DNA of 64,000 bases from Pseudomonas sp. P5_109 (GCF_034009455.1 NZ_CP125380.1:6801001-6865000), one strand, 5' to 3'. Shown: positions 27,829 to 35,710, numbered from the stretch's first letter. Numbers and translations: made by a program. The notes: generated by a model not told the origin, from the letters alone.

Positions 27829-27906
27829 CAACCGTCACAGTTTCTGAGGCGTGGCCCCAAGCAAGCTGGTTATACTCCTGCAATTGTTTAAGTACGGATA
27901 CAGACC

Positions 27907-29310
27907 ATGACCGAAGTTGCCTTCGCACCCGACACCCCGCACGCTCCGTCGGTTATTCGGCTGATGCTGGGCAAGTTGGGCATCGCCTACGAAGAAGTGC
28001 TGGACCATCACGGCCTCAATGCCGCGCGCAAAGTGCAGGCCGTTCTACTCGATGACAGCGTAGGCGCACTGATGGTGCTGTTCCCGCAGAGCCAATTGCT
28101 GGACCTCAATCGTCTCACTGAACTCACCGGTCGCCGCCTCACCGCCGTACCGACCGAACGCCTGACGAAAATGCTCGGCAAGCACAATCTCAGCTTGCTG
28201 CCAGGCCTGCCCGCGCTGACCAGTTCACCGTGCCTGTACGACGAAAGCCTGCTGCGCGAGCCGAAGTTGCTGATCAACTCCGGTGAGCCGGGCGTGCTGC
28301 TGGAAATCTCCAGCGAAGACTTCAAGACGACCATGCTGACCAAGGCCAGTGCCGCCAATTTTGGCGAAAACCTGAGCAGCATTCGCCCGAACCTTGATCG
28401 CCCCGATGATGACCGCCAGGAAATCACCCAGGCCGTTCAAGCATTCACCGCACGACGCATCCAGCAACGACTGGAAGCGACCATCGAAATTCCGCCGCTG
28501 GCTGAAACCGCACAGAAAATCATCAAGCTGCGTGTCGACCCCAACGCCACCATCGACGACATCACCGGCGTGGTCGAAACCGACCCGGCGCTGGCTGCAC
28601 AAGTGGTGAGCTGGGCGGCATCTCCGTACTACGCCTCGCCGGGCAAGATCCGCTCAGTGGAAGACGCCATCGTCCGCGTGCTGGGCTTCGACCTGGTGAT
28701 CAACCTGGCGCTGGGCCTGGCCCTGGGTAAAACCCTGAGCCTGCCCAAGGACCACCCGCAACACTCCACGCCGTACTGGCAGCAATCGATCTATACCGCA
28801 GCTGTCATCGAAGGCCTGACCCGCGCCATGCCTCGCGCCCAGCGACCGGAAGCCGGCCTGACCTATCTGGCCGGCCTGCTGCACAACTTCGGCTACCTGC
28901 TGCTGGCCCACGTGTTCCCGCCGCACTTCTCGCTGATCTGCCGCCACTTGGAGGTCAACCCGCACCTGTGCCACAGCTTTGTGGAACAACACCTGCTGGG
29001 CATCAGCCGGGAACAGATCGGCTCGTGGCTGATGCGTTACTGGGACATGCCCGAAGAACTGGCCACCGCCCTGCGCTTCCAGCACGATCCACACTACGAC
29101 GGCGACTTCGCTGAGTACCCGAACCTGGTGTGCCTGTCGGTACGCCTGCTGCGCAGCCGCGGCATCGGCTCCGGCCCGGACGAAGACATCCCGGACGTAC
29201 TGTTGGAACGCCTCGGCCTGAGCCGTGAAAAAGCCAACGACGTGGTCAGCAAGGTTCTGGAAGCCGAAGTGCTGCTGCGCGAACTGGCCTCGCAATTCAC
29301 TCAAGGCTGA
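27907..29310 (+). CDS. HDOD-domain protein with N-terminal YbaK-like domain
   Basis: The 467-residue protein starts with a YbaK/aminoacyl-tRNA-deacylase-like region (VIRLMLGKLGIAYEEV, LLINSGEPGVLLEISSEDF, to about residue 150). An HDOD domain follows from about 190 (IPPLAETAQKIIKLRVDPNA, ETDPALAAQVVSWAASPYYA, SVEDAIVRVLGFD, AGLLHNFGYLLLAHVFP). HDOD proteins lack the HD phosphohydrolase metal set and act as signalling or scaffold proteins in motility, biofilm and virulence control. A -10-like TATACT lies about 35 bases upstream of the start. The exact role is unknown. Confidence 0.85.
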   Translation: MTEVAFAPDTPHAPSVIRLMLGKLGIAYEEVLDHHGLNAARKVQAVLLDDSVGALMVLFPQSQLLDLNRLTELTGRRLTAVPTERLTKMLGKHNLSLLPGLPALTSSPCLYDESLLREPKLLINSGEPGVLLEISSEDFKTTMLTKASAANFGENLSSIRPNLDRPDDDRQEITQAVQAFTARRIQQRLEATIEIPPLAETAQKIIKLRVDPNATIDDITGVVETDPALAAQVVSWAASPYYASPGKIRSVEDAIVRVLGFDLVINLALGLALGKTLSLPKDHPQHSTPYWQQSIYTAAVIEGLTRAMPRAQRPEAGLTYLAGLLHNFGYLLLAHVFPPHFSLICRHLEVNPHLCHSFVEQHLLGISREQIGSWLMRYWDMPEELATALRFQHDPHYDGDFAEYPNLVCLSVRLLRSRGIGSGPDEDIPDVLLERLGLSREKANDVVSKVLEAEVLLRELASQFTQG

Positions 29311-29318
29311 AAAGCACC

Positions 29319-29456
29319 GCGGGCAAGACACGCTCCTACAGGGATCACATGAATGCTGTAGGAGCGGGCTTGCCCGCGAAGGTCGTCAACAATGACGCGT
29401 GCATCCTGGATAAACGCGGGGTACTTGAGTTTCTCGCGAGCAAGCTCGCTCCTACG
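29319..29456. repeat. Cluster of three REP units
   Basis: Units at 29319-29340 (GCTCCTACA end), 29357-29378 (TGTAGGAGCGGGCTTGCCCG) and 29432-29455 (inverse, GAGCAAGCTCGCTCCTAC). The last unit carries the TAG stop codon of the following minus-strand gene. Confidence 0.8.
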
Positions 29457-29823
29457 CCTTCTTCGGCTTCAAATACTTGGTCAGCCCCTGGAACCAGATC
29501 ACCAGCGCCGGGTTGCCCTTGATCTGGATCGACTTATCCTGAATCCCCGTCATGAATGCCAATTGCTTGTTCTTCGCCTGCATCGTGGCAAAGCCATAAG
29601 CCGCGTCTTTGAAGGCAATCGCAAACGCAGGCTCGGCATGCACACCCGAGTGACTGGTGATGCGCTGGTCCTTCACGCCGAAATGCCGAGCCACCTTCCC
29701 GTCCAGGGTTTGCAGCTGAAACACCAGGTCCTTGTCGCCCAACTGCTGCTGAAACGCCGGATTGGTCCGGCTGGCCTTACCCATCAACAAACCCAGCATC
29801 CACAGCAGAAAACGAAATTTCAT
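29452..29823 (-). CDS. Small SCP2-like / lipid-binding domain protein
   Basis: This is a 123-residue basic protein. Start at 29823 (MKFRFLLWMLGLLMGKASR); the frame continues upstream, but the hydrophobic start and the conserved look favour this ATG. The body (DLVFQLQTLDGKVARHFGV, AFAIAFKDAAYGFATM, IKGNPALVIWFQGLTKYL) has the pattern of the SCP2 sterol-carrier superfamily, which binds lipids or acts in small-ligand sensing. Its stop codon is provided by a REP sequence. The family assignment is by pattern only. Confidence 0.65.
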   Translation of the reverse strand: MKFRFLLWMLGLLMGKASRTNPAFQQQLGDKDLVFQLQTLDGKVARHFGVKDQRITSHSGVHAEPAFAIAFKDAAYGFATMQAKNKQLAFMTGIQDKSIQIKGNPALVIWFQGLTKYLKPKKA

Positions 29824-30171
29824 GCGCACAGCCTCGAAAGAAAAATAAACGGCGAGGGCAGTGTAACGGCTAAAACATAGAACGCCACCATCTGCTTTAT
29901 TTCGGAGAAGATGCTGCAATTTTTGACGCTGATGACTACCAAGTCATTGACGAAGCTTCTGCACGCGAGACTTCCGAAGGCTGTGTTTTTCCAGGCGCTT
30001 ACACATTATCAGGAGCGTCGACCCCATCAAGAACCCGACAAATTCACTCACCATGACACTCTCCGACGCCCCTGCCAGGTTAAAGATCCGTGCGCGGAAG
30101 GCTCTGTCGCGTTCCTGCGCACGGCTTATGTCAGGTCACTTCATTCGCATAGCCAGAAGGCCGGTTGGCCG
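29824..30171. other. Island left edge; possible gene remnant at 29874-30056
   Basis: No complete gene. On the plus strand a 60-codon frame without ATG runs from 29874 to a TGA at 30056. Its protein-like text includes YFGEDAAIFDADDYQVIDEA and GCVFPGAYTLSGAS. It may be the 3' remnant of a lost gene at the boundary between core chromosome and island. The remainder shows nothing recognisable. Confidence 0.35.
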
Positions 30172-31122
30172 TTACGCGGTCACCATGTAGCGATAACTCA
30201 CATTGGTCAGCCGCCCATGAATAGCCAGCATCACCTCGGACGCGCCAAGAGTGTTGGTCGGCAAATGCACATAGCGCCGGTTTTCATCCAGATACGCACC
30301 TGGACTACCCACGATATCGACACCGCCCTGCTGATACAGGACGTCACCCGGCGTCTGGGCCTGCACAAATATTTCCGGCAGCCTGATGGGCAGCAAACTG
30401 TTTTGCGCCACATTGCCCAACTCAAAAGTGCCCAAGGCTTGATTGCGGACATTGAGGGTGGTGGTCGAAGGCATGGCATTCAAGACGGTCAGGTCTTCAA
30501 ACCCGTTGCTCTGAACCAACAGGTCTTTGAGGGAGGTCAACCTGGCAAAGGAATCCGGCAGTTTGCCGCACAGGTTATTGTTATTGCCCACGTCGAAGCG
30601 TTCCAGTTTTGTCAGGTTACCGATCGACTCTGGAATACCACCTCTCATAATGCCCAGCGGCGATTGAGAACTCAGGTTCAGGTTGATCAGGCTTGTGAGA
30701 TTTCCGACCCAGTCTGGAATTGATTTGAGTGCGCTGTTGACGAAGTACGCTGACGTCAACTTTGCCAATGTCCCGAAGTCTTCAGGCAGACGAGTGACAA
30801 ATTGTTTTTCTATCATCACGTCCTGCAAGTTGCGCAGATGCCCAATACCTCGCAGGCTGGTGATTTTTATCGGGTCCCCGCTCATCACTCGCAACACCGT
30901 CACTTTATCCAACATGTCCTGCGTTACCGTGTCCTCGATCGTCACCGGCGTGCCCGTGGCCGCTGAAATATGCACGGCCGCCACACGCGCAAATGAAATG
31001 TCGTCAAAGAGAGTTTTGATTGGCGCCGGGATTGTCAGAGGGATCAAAGCCTTTGCAGTTGCAGCGTTCGAGATCATTTCGGTCACCTTGCCAATGTTTA
31101 AAGAGACTCTTTTATAAAACAT
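30172..31122 (-). CDS. Leucine-rich-repeat protein, unknown function
   Basis: This is a 316-residue protein. The start at 31122 has AAAAGGGG on the minus strand 8 bases before the ATG; an upstream in-frame ATG at 31146 lacks one. The centre holds five or six leucine-rich repeats of about 23 residues (LRNLQDVMIEKQFVTRLPED; FGTLAKLTSAYFVNSALKSI; VGNLTSLINLNLSSQSPLGI; IGNLTKLERFDVGNNNNLCG; FARLTSLKDLLVQSNGFEDL), of the plant-like LxxLxxLxxLxLxxN.LxGxIP type. No signal peptide and no catalytic domain are visible. The C-terminal 90 residues are unlike anything I recognise. It is lower in GC than the flanks. It may be an effector or an adaptor; that is inference. Confidence 0.75.
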   Translation of the reverse strand: MFYKRVSLNIGKVTEMISNAATAKALIPLTIPAPIKTLFDDISFARVAAVHISAATGTPVTIEDTVTQDMLDKVTVLRVMSGDPIKITSLRGIGHLRNLQDVMIEKQFVTRLPEDFGTLAKLTSAYFVNSALKSIPDWVGNLTSLINLNLSSQSPLGIMRGGIPESIGNLTKLERFDVGNNNNLCGKLPDSFARLTSLKDLLVQSNGFEDLTVLNAMPSTTTLNVRNQALGTFELGNVAQNSLLPIRLPEIFVQAQTPGDVLYQQGGVDIVGSPGAYLDENRRYVHLPTNTLGASEVMLAIHGRLTNVSYRYMVTA

Positions 31123-31256
31123 CGGCCGACCCCTTTTAACTGTCATAACTGTCAGTTGGTAAGACCCATTTAGAATAATCCGGAGTCGGGCGGCAAAGTG
31201 AACGGCATGCGGTGTCCACTAAAATACAAGCGCCGCTGGCTGGCTCAGTACCGAAC

Positions 31257-31298
31257 AAAAACAAACCTGAACACTGCCAGCAATGTCGGATTTTTCAT
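31257..31298 (+). terminator. Decayed terminator-like sequence
   Basis: AAAAACAAACCTG...CCAGCAATGTCGGATTTTT repeats, with changes, the terminator after the DUF3077 gene (32168). The stem is no longer complementary, so it is probably a relic of an earlier gene copy. Confidence 0.45.
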
Positions 31299-31400
31299 CG
31301 GGCAATCTGCTAATAAGTAACGCTCATCAATCCCAAGATGCGCCTGTGCTCATGCGTGGGAATGCATCCCGTGGCGCTCCTACACCTGTAGAAACACATT

Positions 31401-31440
31401 CCTGTAGGAGCTGCCGAAGGCTGCGATCTTTTGATCTTGC
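31401..31440. repeat. Single REP-like unit (TGTAGGAGCTGCCGAAGGCTGCGATC family)
   Basis: TGTAGGAGCTGCCGAAGGCT followed by GCGATCTTTTGATC, a repetitive sequence I know from P. fluorescens-group genomes. It differs from the main REP families in this window. Confidence 0.6.
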
Positions 31441-31530
31441 ACCTCGCAGACTTCTCGGACATTTCCTTCGCAACGCCGGGGCATGCGTGAACTAGGCGAT
31501 TTTGAACGGTACCGATAACCTCTTTAAGTC

Positions 31531-31695
31531 ACCGCAAAATCGGTGATTCGGACGTGCAAGTCCGATTCAGGTGCACATCGTTGATGGCAATTCACCGAGC
31601 GTTTTCCTATGCTCGCGGATCGTCATGGCGGCTGTGCGTCGGAGACCTTCGGGTCTGCCGGGCACCTGGACCGGTCTTGCACACCAACGCACAGC
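31531..31695 (+). promoter_or_regulatory. Structured leader upstream of the DUF3077 gene
   Basis: Three nested or serial hairpins occur: CGGAC/GTCCG (31549-31564); a 9-bp closing stem GCTGTGCGT (31631-31639) with ACGCACAGC (31687-31695); and inside it AGACC-UUCG-GGUCU (31643-31656), a C(UUCG)G tetraloop, plus GCCGG/CCGGT (31657-31675). The start codon is 65 bases downstream. This looks like a conserved cis-acting RNA, possibly ligand- or protein-binding. The gene-free stretch 31123-31530 otherwise holds only the decayed terminator and the REP unit. Confidence 0.6.
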
Positions 31696-31759
31696 TGCCA
31701 CCTCTTTCGAAGTGCAAAGCGAAACGGTGCCAGCCTCTTAATTCCAGGAAGCGACATCC

Positions 31760-32155
31760 ATGTTCAAACCAACACCCAACCCCCCTGACAACGAAGCCAC
31801 ATCCCCCTGCGAATCTCCCAATTCCAAAGTGACCAATGAAGCGGTCGAATGCACCTTCAACCACCACACCCCCCAAGCCAAACAGAAACAACCGAAACGC
31901 AACGGCCAACTCTTCAGCGTCTGTCCTCACATCAACACTGAAGCACTTCTGGCCAACGCCTCAGAAGATCTGCTCTCCATCAGCGTCATCGCCGCTGACC
32001 TGGCCGATGATGTAGACGGCTCATGCCGTTCGGTTGCCCTGGCGATCAGTCGCATGGCTGACGGCGCGCATTTACTGGTAGAGCAAGCACTGGATCATCT
32101 GGACGAACCGGAAATGGCGGCGATTCTCACCCAGCAAAAAAGCAGAATCATCTGA
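31760..32155 (+). CDS. DUF3077/DUF6124-type small protein
   Basis: The 131-residue protein starts MFKPTPNPPDNEATSPCESP, the very characteristic opening of a multi-copy Pseudomonas family. A variable linker and a C-terminal helical domain follow (FSVCPHINTEALLANASEDL, SVIAADLADDVDG, SRMADGAHLLVEQALDHLD). AGGAAG stands 9 bases before the ATG. The family's function is unknown; members often occur as paralogues near toxin or secretion genes. Here it has a structured leader and its own terminator. Confidence 0.8.
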   Translation: MFKPTPNPPDNEATSPCESPNSKVTNEAVECTFNHHTPQAKQKQPKRNGQLFSVCPHINTEALLANASEDLLSISVIAADLADDVDGSCRSVALAISRMADGAHLLVEQALDHLDEPEMAAILTQQKSRII

Positions 32156-32167
32156 CTCGCAAAGCAG

Positions 32168-32209
32168 AAAAACAAACCCGTTTGATGTCACCAGCAATCG
32201 GGGTTTTCT
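32168..32209 (+). terminator. Terminator after the DUF3077 gene
   Basis: AAAAACAAACCCG (32168) and CGGGGTTTTCT (32199) can pair across a 20-base loop, with a short T-run at the end. The remaining 32210-32447 stretch shows no gene apart from the ribosome site (AGGGAG) of the next gene. Confidence 0.55.
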
Positions 32210-32447
32210 TTGACTGCGCATCACATTGATCGACATCAAATCCCACGTGCCACGACTCTGGGAAAACACCCAAGTGCCAGCTTGGCTCCCTCTTTTGGAC
32301 ATGCAACATTCTGAAATGCAGGAAGTTTCTGACCGTTGCAGGAGAGTCTTCCTACATCACCCCCTCCAATTTCTTGTTAGCGTATTTCGGTCATGGACAC
32401 CGGAGTTACTGGTCCACTAACGGGCGAATTGTCAGGGAGACAATCGA

Positions 32448-33797
32448 ATGCTTTTATGGCGCTTCGTGCCCACGTGGCACGACATTGAAAACCGTATAAC
32501 CCATGAAATGGGTTACCAAGGAGGAGCCAGCTTTCGCACGCATTTCAACGAGCCCGCCCCCTCCCTCTCTCTCAACATCCGCCGAATCAAAAGCGTCAGG
32601 ACTGCGTTCATCCACGCCGAGTGGGAAGCAGGTCGCTTGTTGAGGCAACGCTTCTCTGACATCGACATCTCCAGCATCCTCAACGAGCTGATCGATGTCG
32701 TTACACAAATGGCAATGATCGTCGCCGGCAGTGTGCTGACCGGAGGAGCAATTGGTGCGGGAGTAGGCGCATTCCTCGGAGGGGCAGGTGCCATTCCCAT
32801 GGGTGCCGCTGGCGCCGCAATGGGATTGCAAGTCAGCACCTGGATATTAGGGATACTTGGTCTGACGTCCGTCGCTGAGTTTTTCGTCGAGGGTTTGCCG
32901 CGCATTGGCGAGTATTACCTGACGGGCATCAACATCGCGTGGAAAGGCCCACGTGGCGAGGAAGGGTTGAACCCGTTCAGCCAGGACGATCCTTTTGCCG
33001 AAGGCAGGGCTGCCCATCACATCGCCCTGGGTCATGTGGAAGTTGTCGTCCTGCTGCTGGGCGCCATCGTTGCTTACATCACCCGCGGTCGAGGCAATGC
33101 AAACGTCCTTGCCCAGGAAATGCGAGCAAGCCCCAAAGGGGCACGGCTGGGCGAATGGATGCTCAAACATGAAGATGCACTGAAAAAACGACCAGACCTG
33201 CAAACCGCAGGGCCGCGCAGAGGTGCACTCAGCCCGCAGGAGCCTGCGCCGCCAGCACATCGTCCATCTGGAAAAGACAAAGATGCGCCTCGTGACAAAC
33301 CGAACGCCATGCCGCTTCATAAAGTCGAATGTTTTAAAGCGGACAAGATGCCGGCGTCTAAAATCGGAGAGTTCGAGCGGCAGTTGAAGGGGCAAGAGGA
33401 CGGGCTGAATCGGCTGACGGTGGATGAGTATCTGGAGAATATTGCCAATCCGGTGAAGCGTAGCCGAGCGGCTGCCAAGCAGGCTCGCAACACTTTACAA
33501 ACCAACCTGCAAAGACGGTTCAACGAAGAATTTTTGCAAACGATGGGTGCCAAAGCGGCGAAAGCAGAGAGTATAAAAAAAGTCAAGGAAACAATGTCAA
33601 ACCTTGCGGGGCTGCATAATCCTGATTTGAGTGCCGGCGGCAAAGATATCATTGCGGACTTCGGTGATCGACAAGTCAACTCCAGTATTGGCCCTCAGTG
33701 GAGACCAAAAGTTGCAAGTTTAAAAAATGCTGCGGAAGCAGTACCAACGCCTTTACGTGGGCAAACATATCTCAATGTCAATCTTCATAAATGTTAA
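32448..33797 (+). CDS. Putative T6SS DNase effector, Tde/Ntox15 type, with glycine-zipper N-terminus
   Basis: This is a 449-residue protein. Residues 1-80 begin MLLWRFVPTWHDIENRITHE, an N-terminal domain I associate with Pseudomonas polymorphic toxins (DUF6861-like). Residues 92-128 are a glycine zipper (GAIGAGVGAFLGGAGAIP, GAAGAAMG), as in Agrobacterium Tde1, where it carries the toxin across the target membrane. A further hydrophobic stretch is at 195-212, and a Pro/Lys-rich linker at 255-290. The C-terminal toxin (about 293-449) has NRLTVDEYLENIANPVKR, the HxxD motif H390-N-P-D393 in LHNPDLSAGGKD, then FGDRQVNSSIGPQW, typical of Ntox15 DNases. An AGGGAG ribosome site and adjacent Tdi-like immunity genes support the call. 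No VgrG or PAAR is nearby. Confidence 0.8.
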   Translation: MLLWRFVPTWHDIENRITHEMGYQGGASFRTHFNEPAPSLSLNIRRIKSVRTAFIHAEWEAGRLLRQRFSDIDISSILNELIDVVTQMAMIVAGSVLTGGAIGAGVGAFLGGAGAIPMGAAGAAMGLQVSTWILGILGLTSVAEFFVEGLPRIGEYYLTGINIAWKGPRGEEGLNPFSQDDPFAEGRAAHHIALGHVEVVVLLLGAIVAYITRGRGNANVLAQEMRASPKGARLGEWMLKHEDALKKRPDLQTAGPRRGALSPQEPAPPAHRPSGKDKDAPRDKPNAMPLHKVECFKADKMPASKIGEFERQLKGQEDGLNRLTVDEYLENIANPVKRSRAAAKQARNTLQTNLQRRFNEEFLQTMGAKAAKAESIKKVKETMSNLAGLHNPDLSAGGKDIIADFGDRQVNSSIGPQWRPKVASLKNAAEAVPTPLRGQTYLNVNLHKC

Positions 33798-33808
33798 GGA
33801 GAAAAAGA

Positions 33809-34426
33809 ATGGATGAGACATTTTCCGTTTTTTTGGAGACGCTTGGCAGGCCCATTGATCGTCAAGAAGTACCGGTTTCAAGTATCGAACGCTACAGGGG
33901 CAAGCTGCCCAATCAATTGCTGGAGTACTGGGCCGAGCACGGCTGGTGTGGTTACGGCAATGGGATTTTTTGGATAGTGAATCCTCAGGAATACGAAGGG
34001 GTCGTAGCGTCCTGGCTTGAGGGGACGAAGTTTGAAGCCATTGATACCTACCACCTGATTGCTCGCAGCGCCTTTGGCGATTTGTACCTCTGGGGTGAAA
34101 AAACGGGAGCCTCCCTCGATATAACAAGCCACCTTTCTCGTTACGCCACACACACGTCTATATACACAGGAGAGCAAATGGGTAAGGGGCTTCAGGCCTT
34201 CCTGTTGTCGATCGAAGTGGACTCCAACGATTATGGCGATCTGTTCAAACCCGCGAAGAAAAAGCTCGGCACCCTGCGTCACGACGAAATGTACGGTTTT
34301 GTTCCAGCGCTGATGTTCGGCGGCCCGGATACTCTCGATCATCTGGAGAAGGTGAAGGCGGTGGAGCATCTGATCCTGCTGTCTCAGATCACCGAGCTTC
34401 AGCCCTATAGTTTCTCAGACCTTTAA
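33809..34426 (+). CDS. Tdi-like immunity protein (GAD-like + DUF1851), first copy
   Basis: This is a 205-residue protein. The start at 33809 follows TAAGGAG, which overlaps the toxin stop, so toxin and immunity gene are translationally linked. The N-terminal GAD-like part (RQEVPVSSIERYRGKLPNQL, LLEYWAEHGWCGYGNGIFWI) and the C-terminal DUF1851 part (KKLGTLRHDEMYGFVPALMF, GGPDTLDHLEKVKAVEHL) are the domains of Tdi proteins that block Tde DNases in the cytoplasm. It should protect the producer and its kin from the upstream effector. Its GC content is lower than that of core genes. Confidence 0.85.
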   Translation: MDETFSVFLETLGRPIDRQEVPVSSIERYRGKLPNQLLEYWAEHGWCGYGNGIFWIVNPQEYEGVVASWLEGTKFEAIDTYHLIARSAFGDLYLWGEKTGASLDITSHLSRYATHTSIYTGEQMGKGLQAFLLSIEVDSNDYGDLFKPAKKKLGTLRHDEMYGFVPALMFGGPDTLDHLEKVKAVEHLILLSQITELQPYSFSDL

Positions 34427-34499
34427 GGCTGGTATCAGGAAGCAGATCTCAATGAAATTACCGATCAGTGAGCTGATGCTTAAAAAGAGAAGGTTTCGC

Positions 34500-35117
34500 G
34501 TGGACAAAATATTTGCCCGGTTTTTAGAGAAATTTGGCGGACCTGTTGATCGACAGGAAGTCCCAGCGTCAAGTATCGAGCGCTATAGAGGCAAGCTACC
34601 CAATCAGTTATTGGAATACTGGGCCGAACACGGCTGGTGCGGTTACGGTGACGGCATTTTTTGGATAGTGAACCCCCAGGAATACGATGGGGTAGTTGCG
34701 TCTTGGCTTGTAGGCACGAAATATGAAGAGCGTGATGCTTACCACTTGATTGCTCGTAGCGCATTTGGCGACTTGTACCTCTGGGGTGAAAAAACGGGAG
34801 CCTCTCTTAAAATAACTAGCGTGCTTTCTCGATGTGTTTTTAGTAATTTCGAAATTACGAGTGAAGAGATGGACAGAGAACTACAAGGTTTTCTGCTTTC
34901 CAGGAATGTCGACTCCAACGACTATGGCGACCTGTTCAAACCCGCAAAGAAAAAGCTTGGCACCCTACGCCACGACGAAATGTACGGCTTTGTTCCAGCG
35001 CTGATGTTCGGCGGCCCGGACACCCTCGATCATCTAGAGAAGGTGAAGGCGGTGGAGCATCTGCTCCTGCTGTCTCAAATTACCGAACTTAAGCCCTACA
35101 GTTTTTCAGACCTTTAA
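34500..35117 (+). CDS. Tdi-like immunity protein, tandem paralogue
   Basis: The GTG at 34500, preceded by GAGAAGG, gives 205 residues, exactly the length of the first copy and aligned without gaps. The ATG at 34452 would add 16 unmatched residues. Identity to the first copy is about 82% by my count (36 differences). Half of them lie in residues 104-137, while the last 60 residues differ at only two positions. This suggests duplication with partial gene conversion and selection on one contact patch, perhaps giving immunity to a different Tde variant. A strong terminator follows. Confidence 0.82.
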   Translation: MDKIFARFLEKFGGPVDRQEVPASSIERYRGKLPNQLLEYWAEHGWCGYGDGIFWIVNPQEYDGVVASWLVGTKYEERDAYHLIARSAFGDLYLWGEKTGASLKITSVLSRCVFSNFEITSEEMDRELQGFLLSRNVDSNDYGDLFKPAKKKLGTLRHDEMYGFVPALMFGGPDTLDHLEKVKAVEHLLLLSQITELKPYSFSDL

Positions 35118-35163
35118 GCCAGATTTCAGGGAGGCGGATTTCAACGAATTCTGTTAACCCCAC

Positions 35164-35204
35164 AAAAAATGGGCACCCAACCCTGGTTGGCGTGCCCATT
35201 TTTT
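35164..35204. terminator. Bidirectional terminator at the island's right edge
   Basis: AAAAAATGGGCACCCAACC and GGTTGGCGTGCCCATTTTTT form a long stem (one mismatch/bulge) that can end both the immunity transcript (+) and the HU transcript (-). Confidence 0.92.
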
Positions 35205-35240
35205 ATTCCACTCCCCCGCTACGCGGGAGGTGAATACGTA

Positions 35241-35516
35241 TTACGGATTAACGCTGTCTTTCAACGATTTGCCTGGCTTGAACGCAACGGTGTTGCTGGC
35301 CTTGATTTTGACGGGCTCGCCGGTTTGCGGGTTTTTGCCGGTGCGGGCACCGCGATGGCGTTGCAGGAAGGTGCCGAAGCCTACCAGCGTCACGCTGTCT
35401 TTGCGGTGCAGGGCACCGGTGATTTCTTCAAGTACGGCGTTGAGAACGCGGTTGGCTTGTTCTTTGGTGAGGTCTGCTTTTTCAGCAATGGCTGCAGCGA
35501 GGTCTGGTTTACGCAT
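35241..35516 (-). CDS. HU-family DNA-binding protein
   Basis: The 91-residue protein MRKPDLAAAIAEKADLTKEQ...VTLVGFGTFLQRHRGARTGKNPQTGEPVKIKA is a clear HU/IHF-fold nucleoid protein with the flexible DNA-binding arm RTGKNPQTGE. The start at 35516 is the family start; the frame is open upstream. It is one of several HU paralogues expected in Pseudomonas and stands at the same place as in P. aeruginosa, before the rubredoxin reductase. Confidence 0.93.
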   Translation of the reverse strand: MRKPDLAAAIAEKADLTKEQANRVLNAVLEEITGALHRKDSVTLVGFGTFLQRHRGARTGKNPQTGEPVKIKASNTVAFKPGKSLKDSVNP

Positions 35517-35710
35517 ATGAGTGAAGCCCCTTTGACGGTTTGTTGTTGTTATGTCCGTGCTGCTCTCTGCGGAGCAGCGCCAAAAGCGCCGCAGGTGCTC
35601 TACTCTGCGGCAGACGGGAGTGAGGATGGCACGCAGTGACGAGCCGCGCCAGTATCGGCGCGGCCTTTGTTGGGGCAAAAGAGGGGTGATTCCGACAGAA
35701 CGACCGGTAT

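Noticed and set aside
31140..31155. CTGTCAT-AA-CTGTCAG near the LRR gene start as a Pho box
   Set aside because: The repeats are on a 9-base period instead of the 11 required for PhoB.
32226..32420. A 64-codon frame between the DUF3077 gene and the toxin
   Set aside because: No ribosome site, no recognisable protein pattern, and mixed composition.
34452..34499. ATG 34452 as start of the second immunity gene
   Set aside because: It adds 16 residues with no counterpart in the first copy; GTG 34500 has a ribosome site and gives the same 205-residue length.
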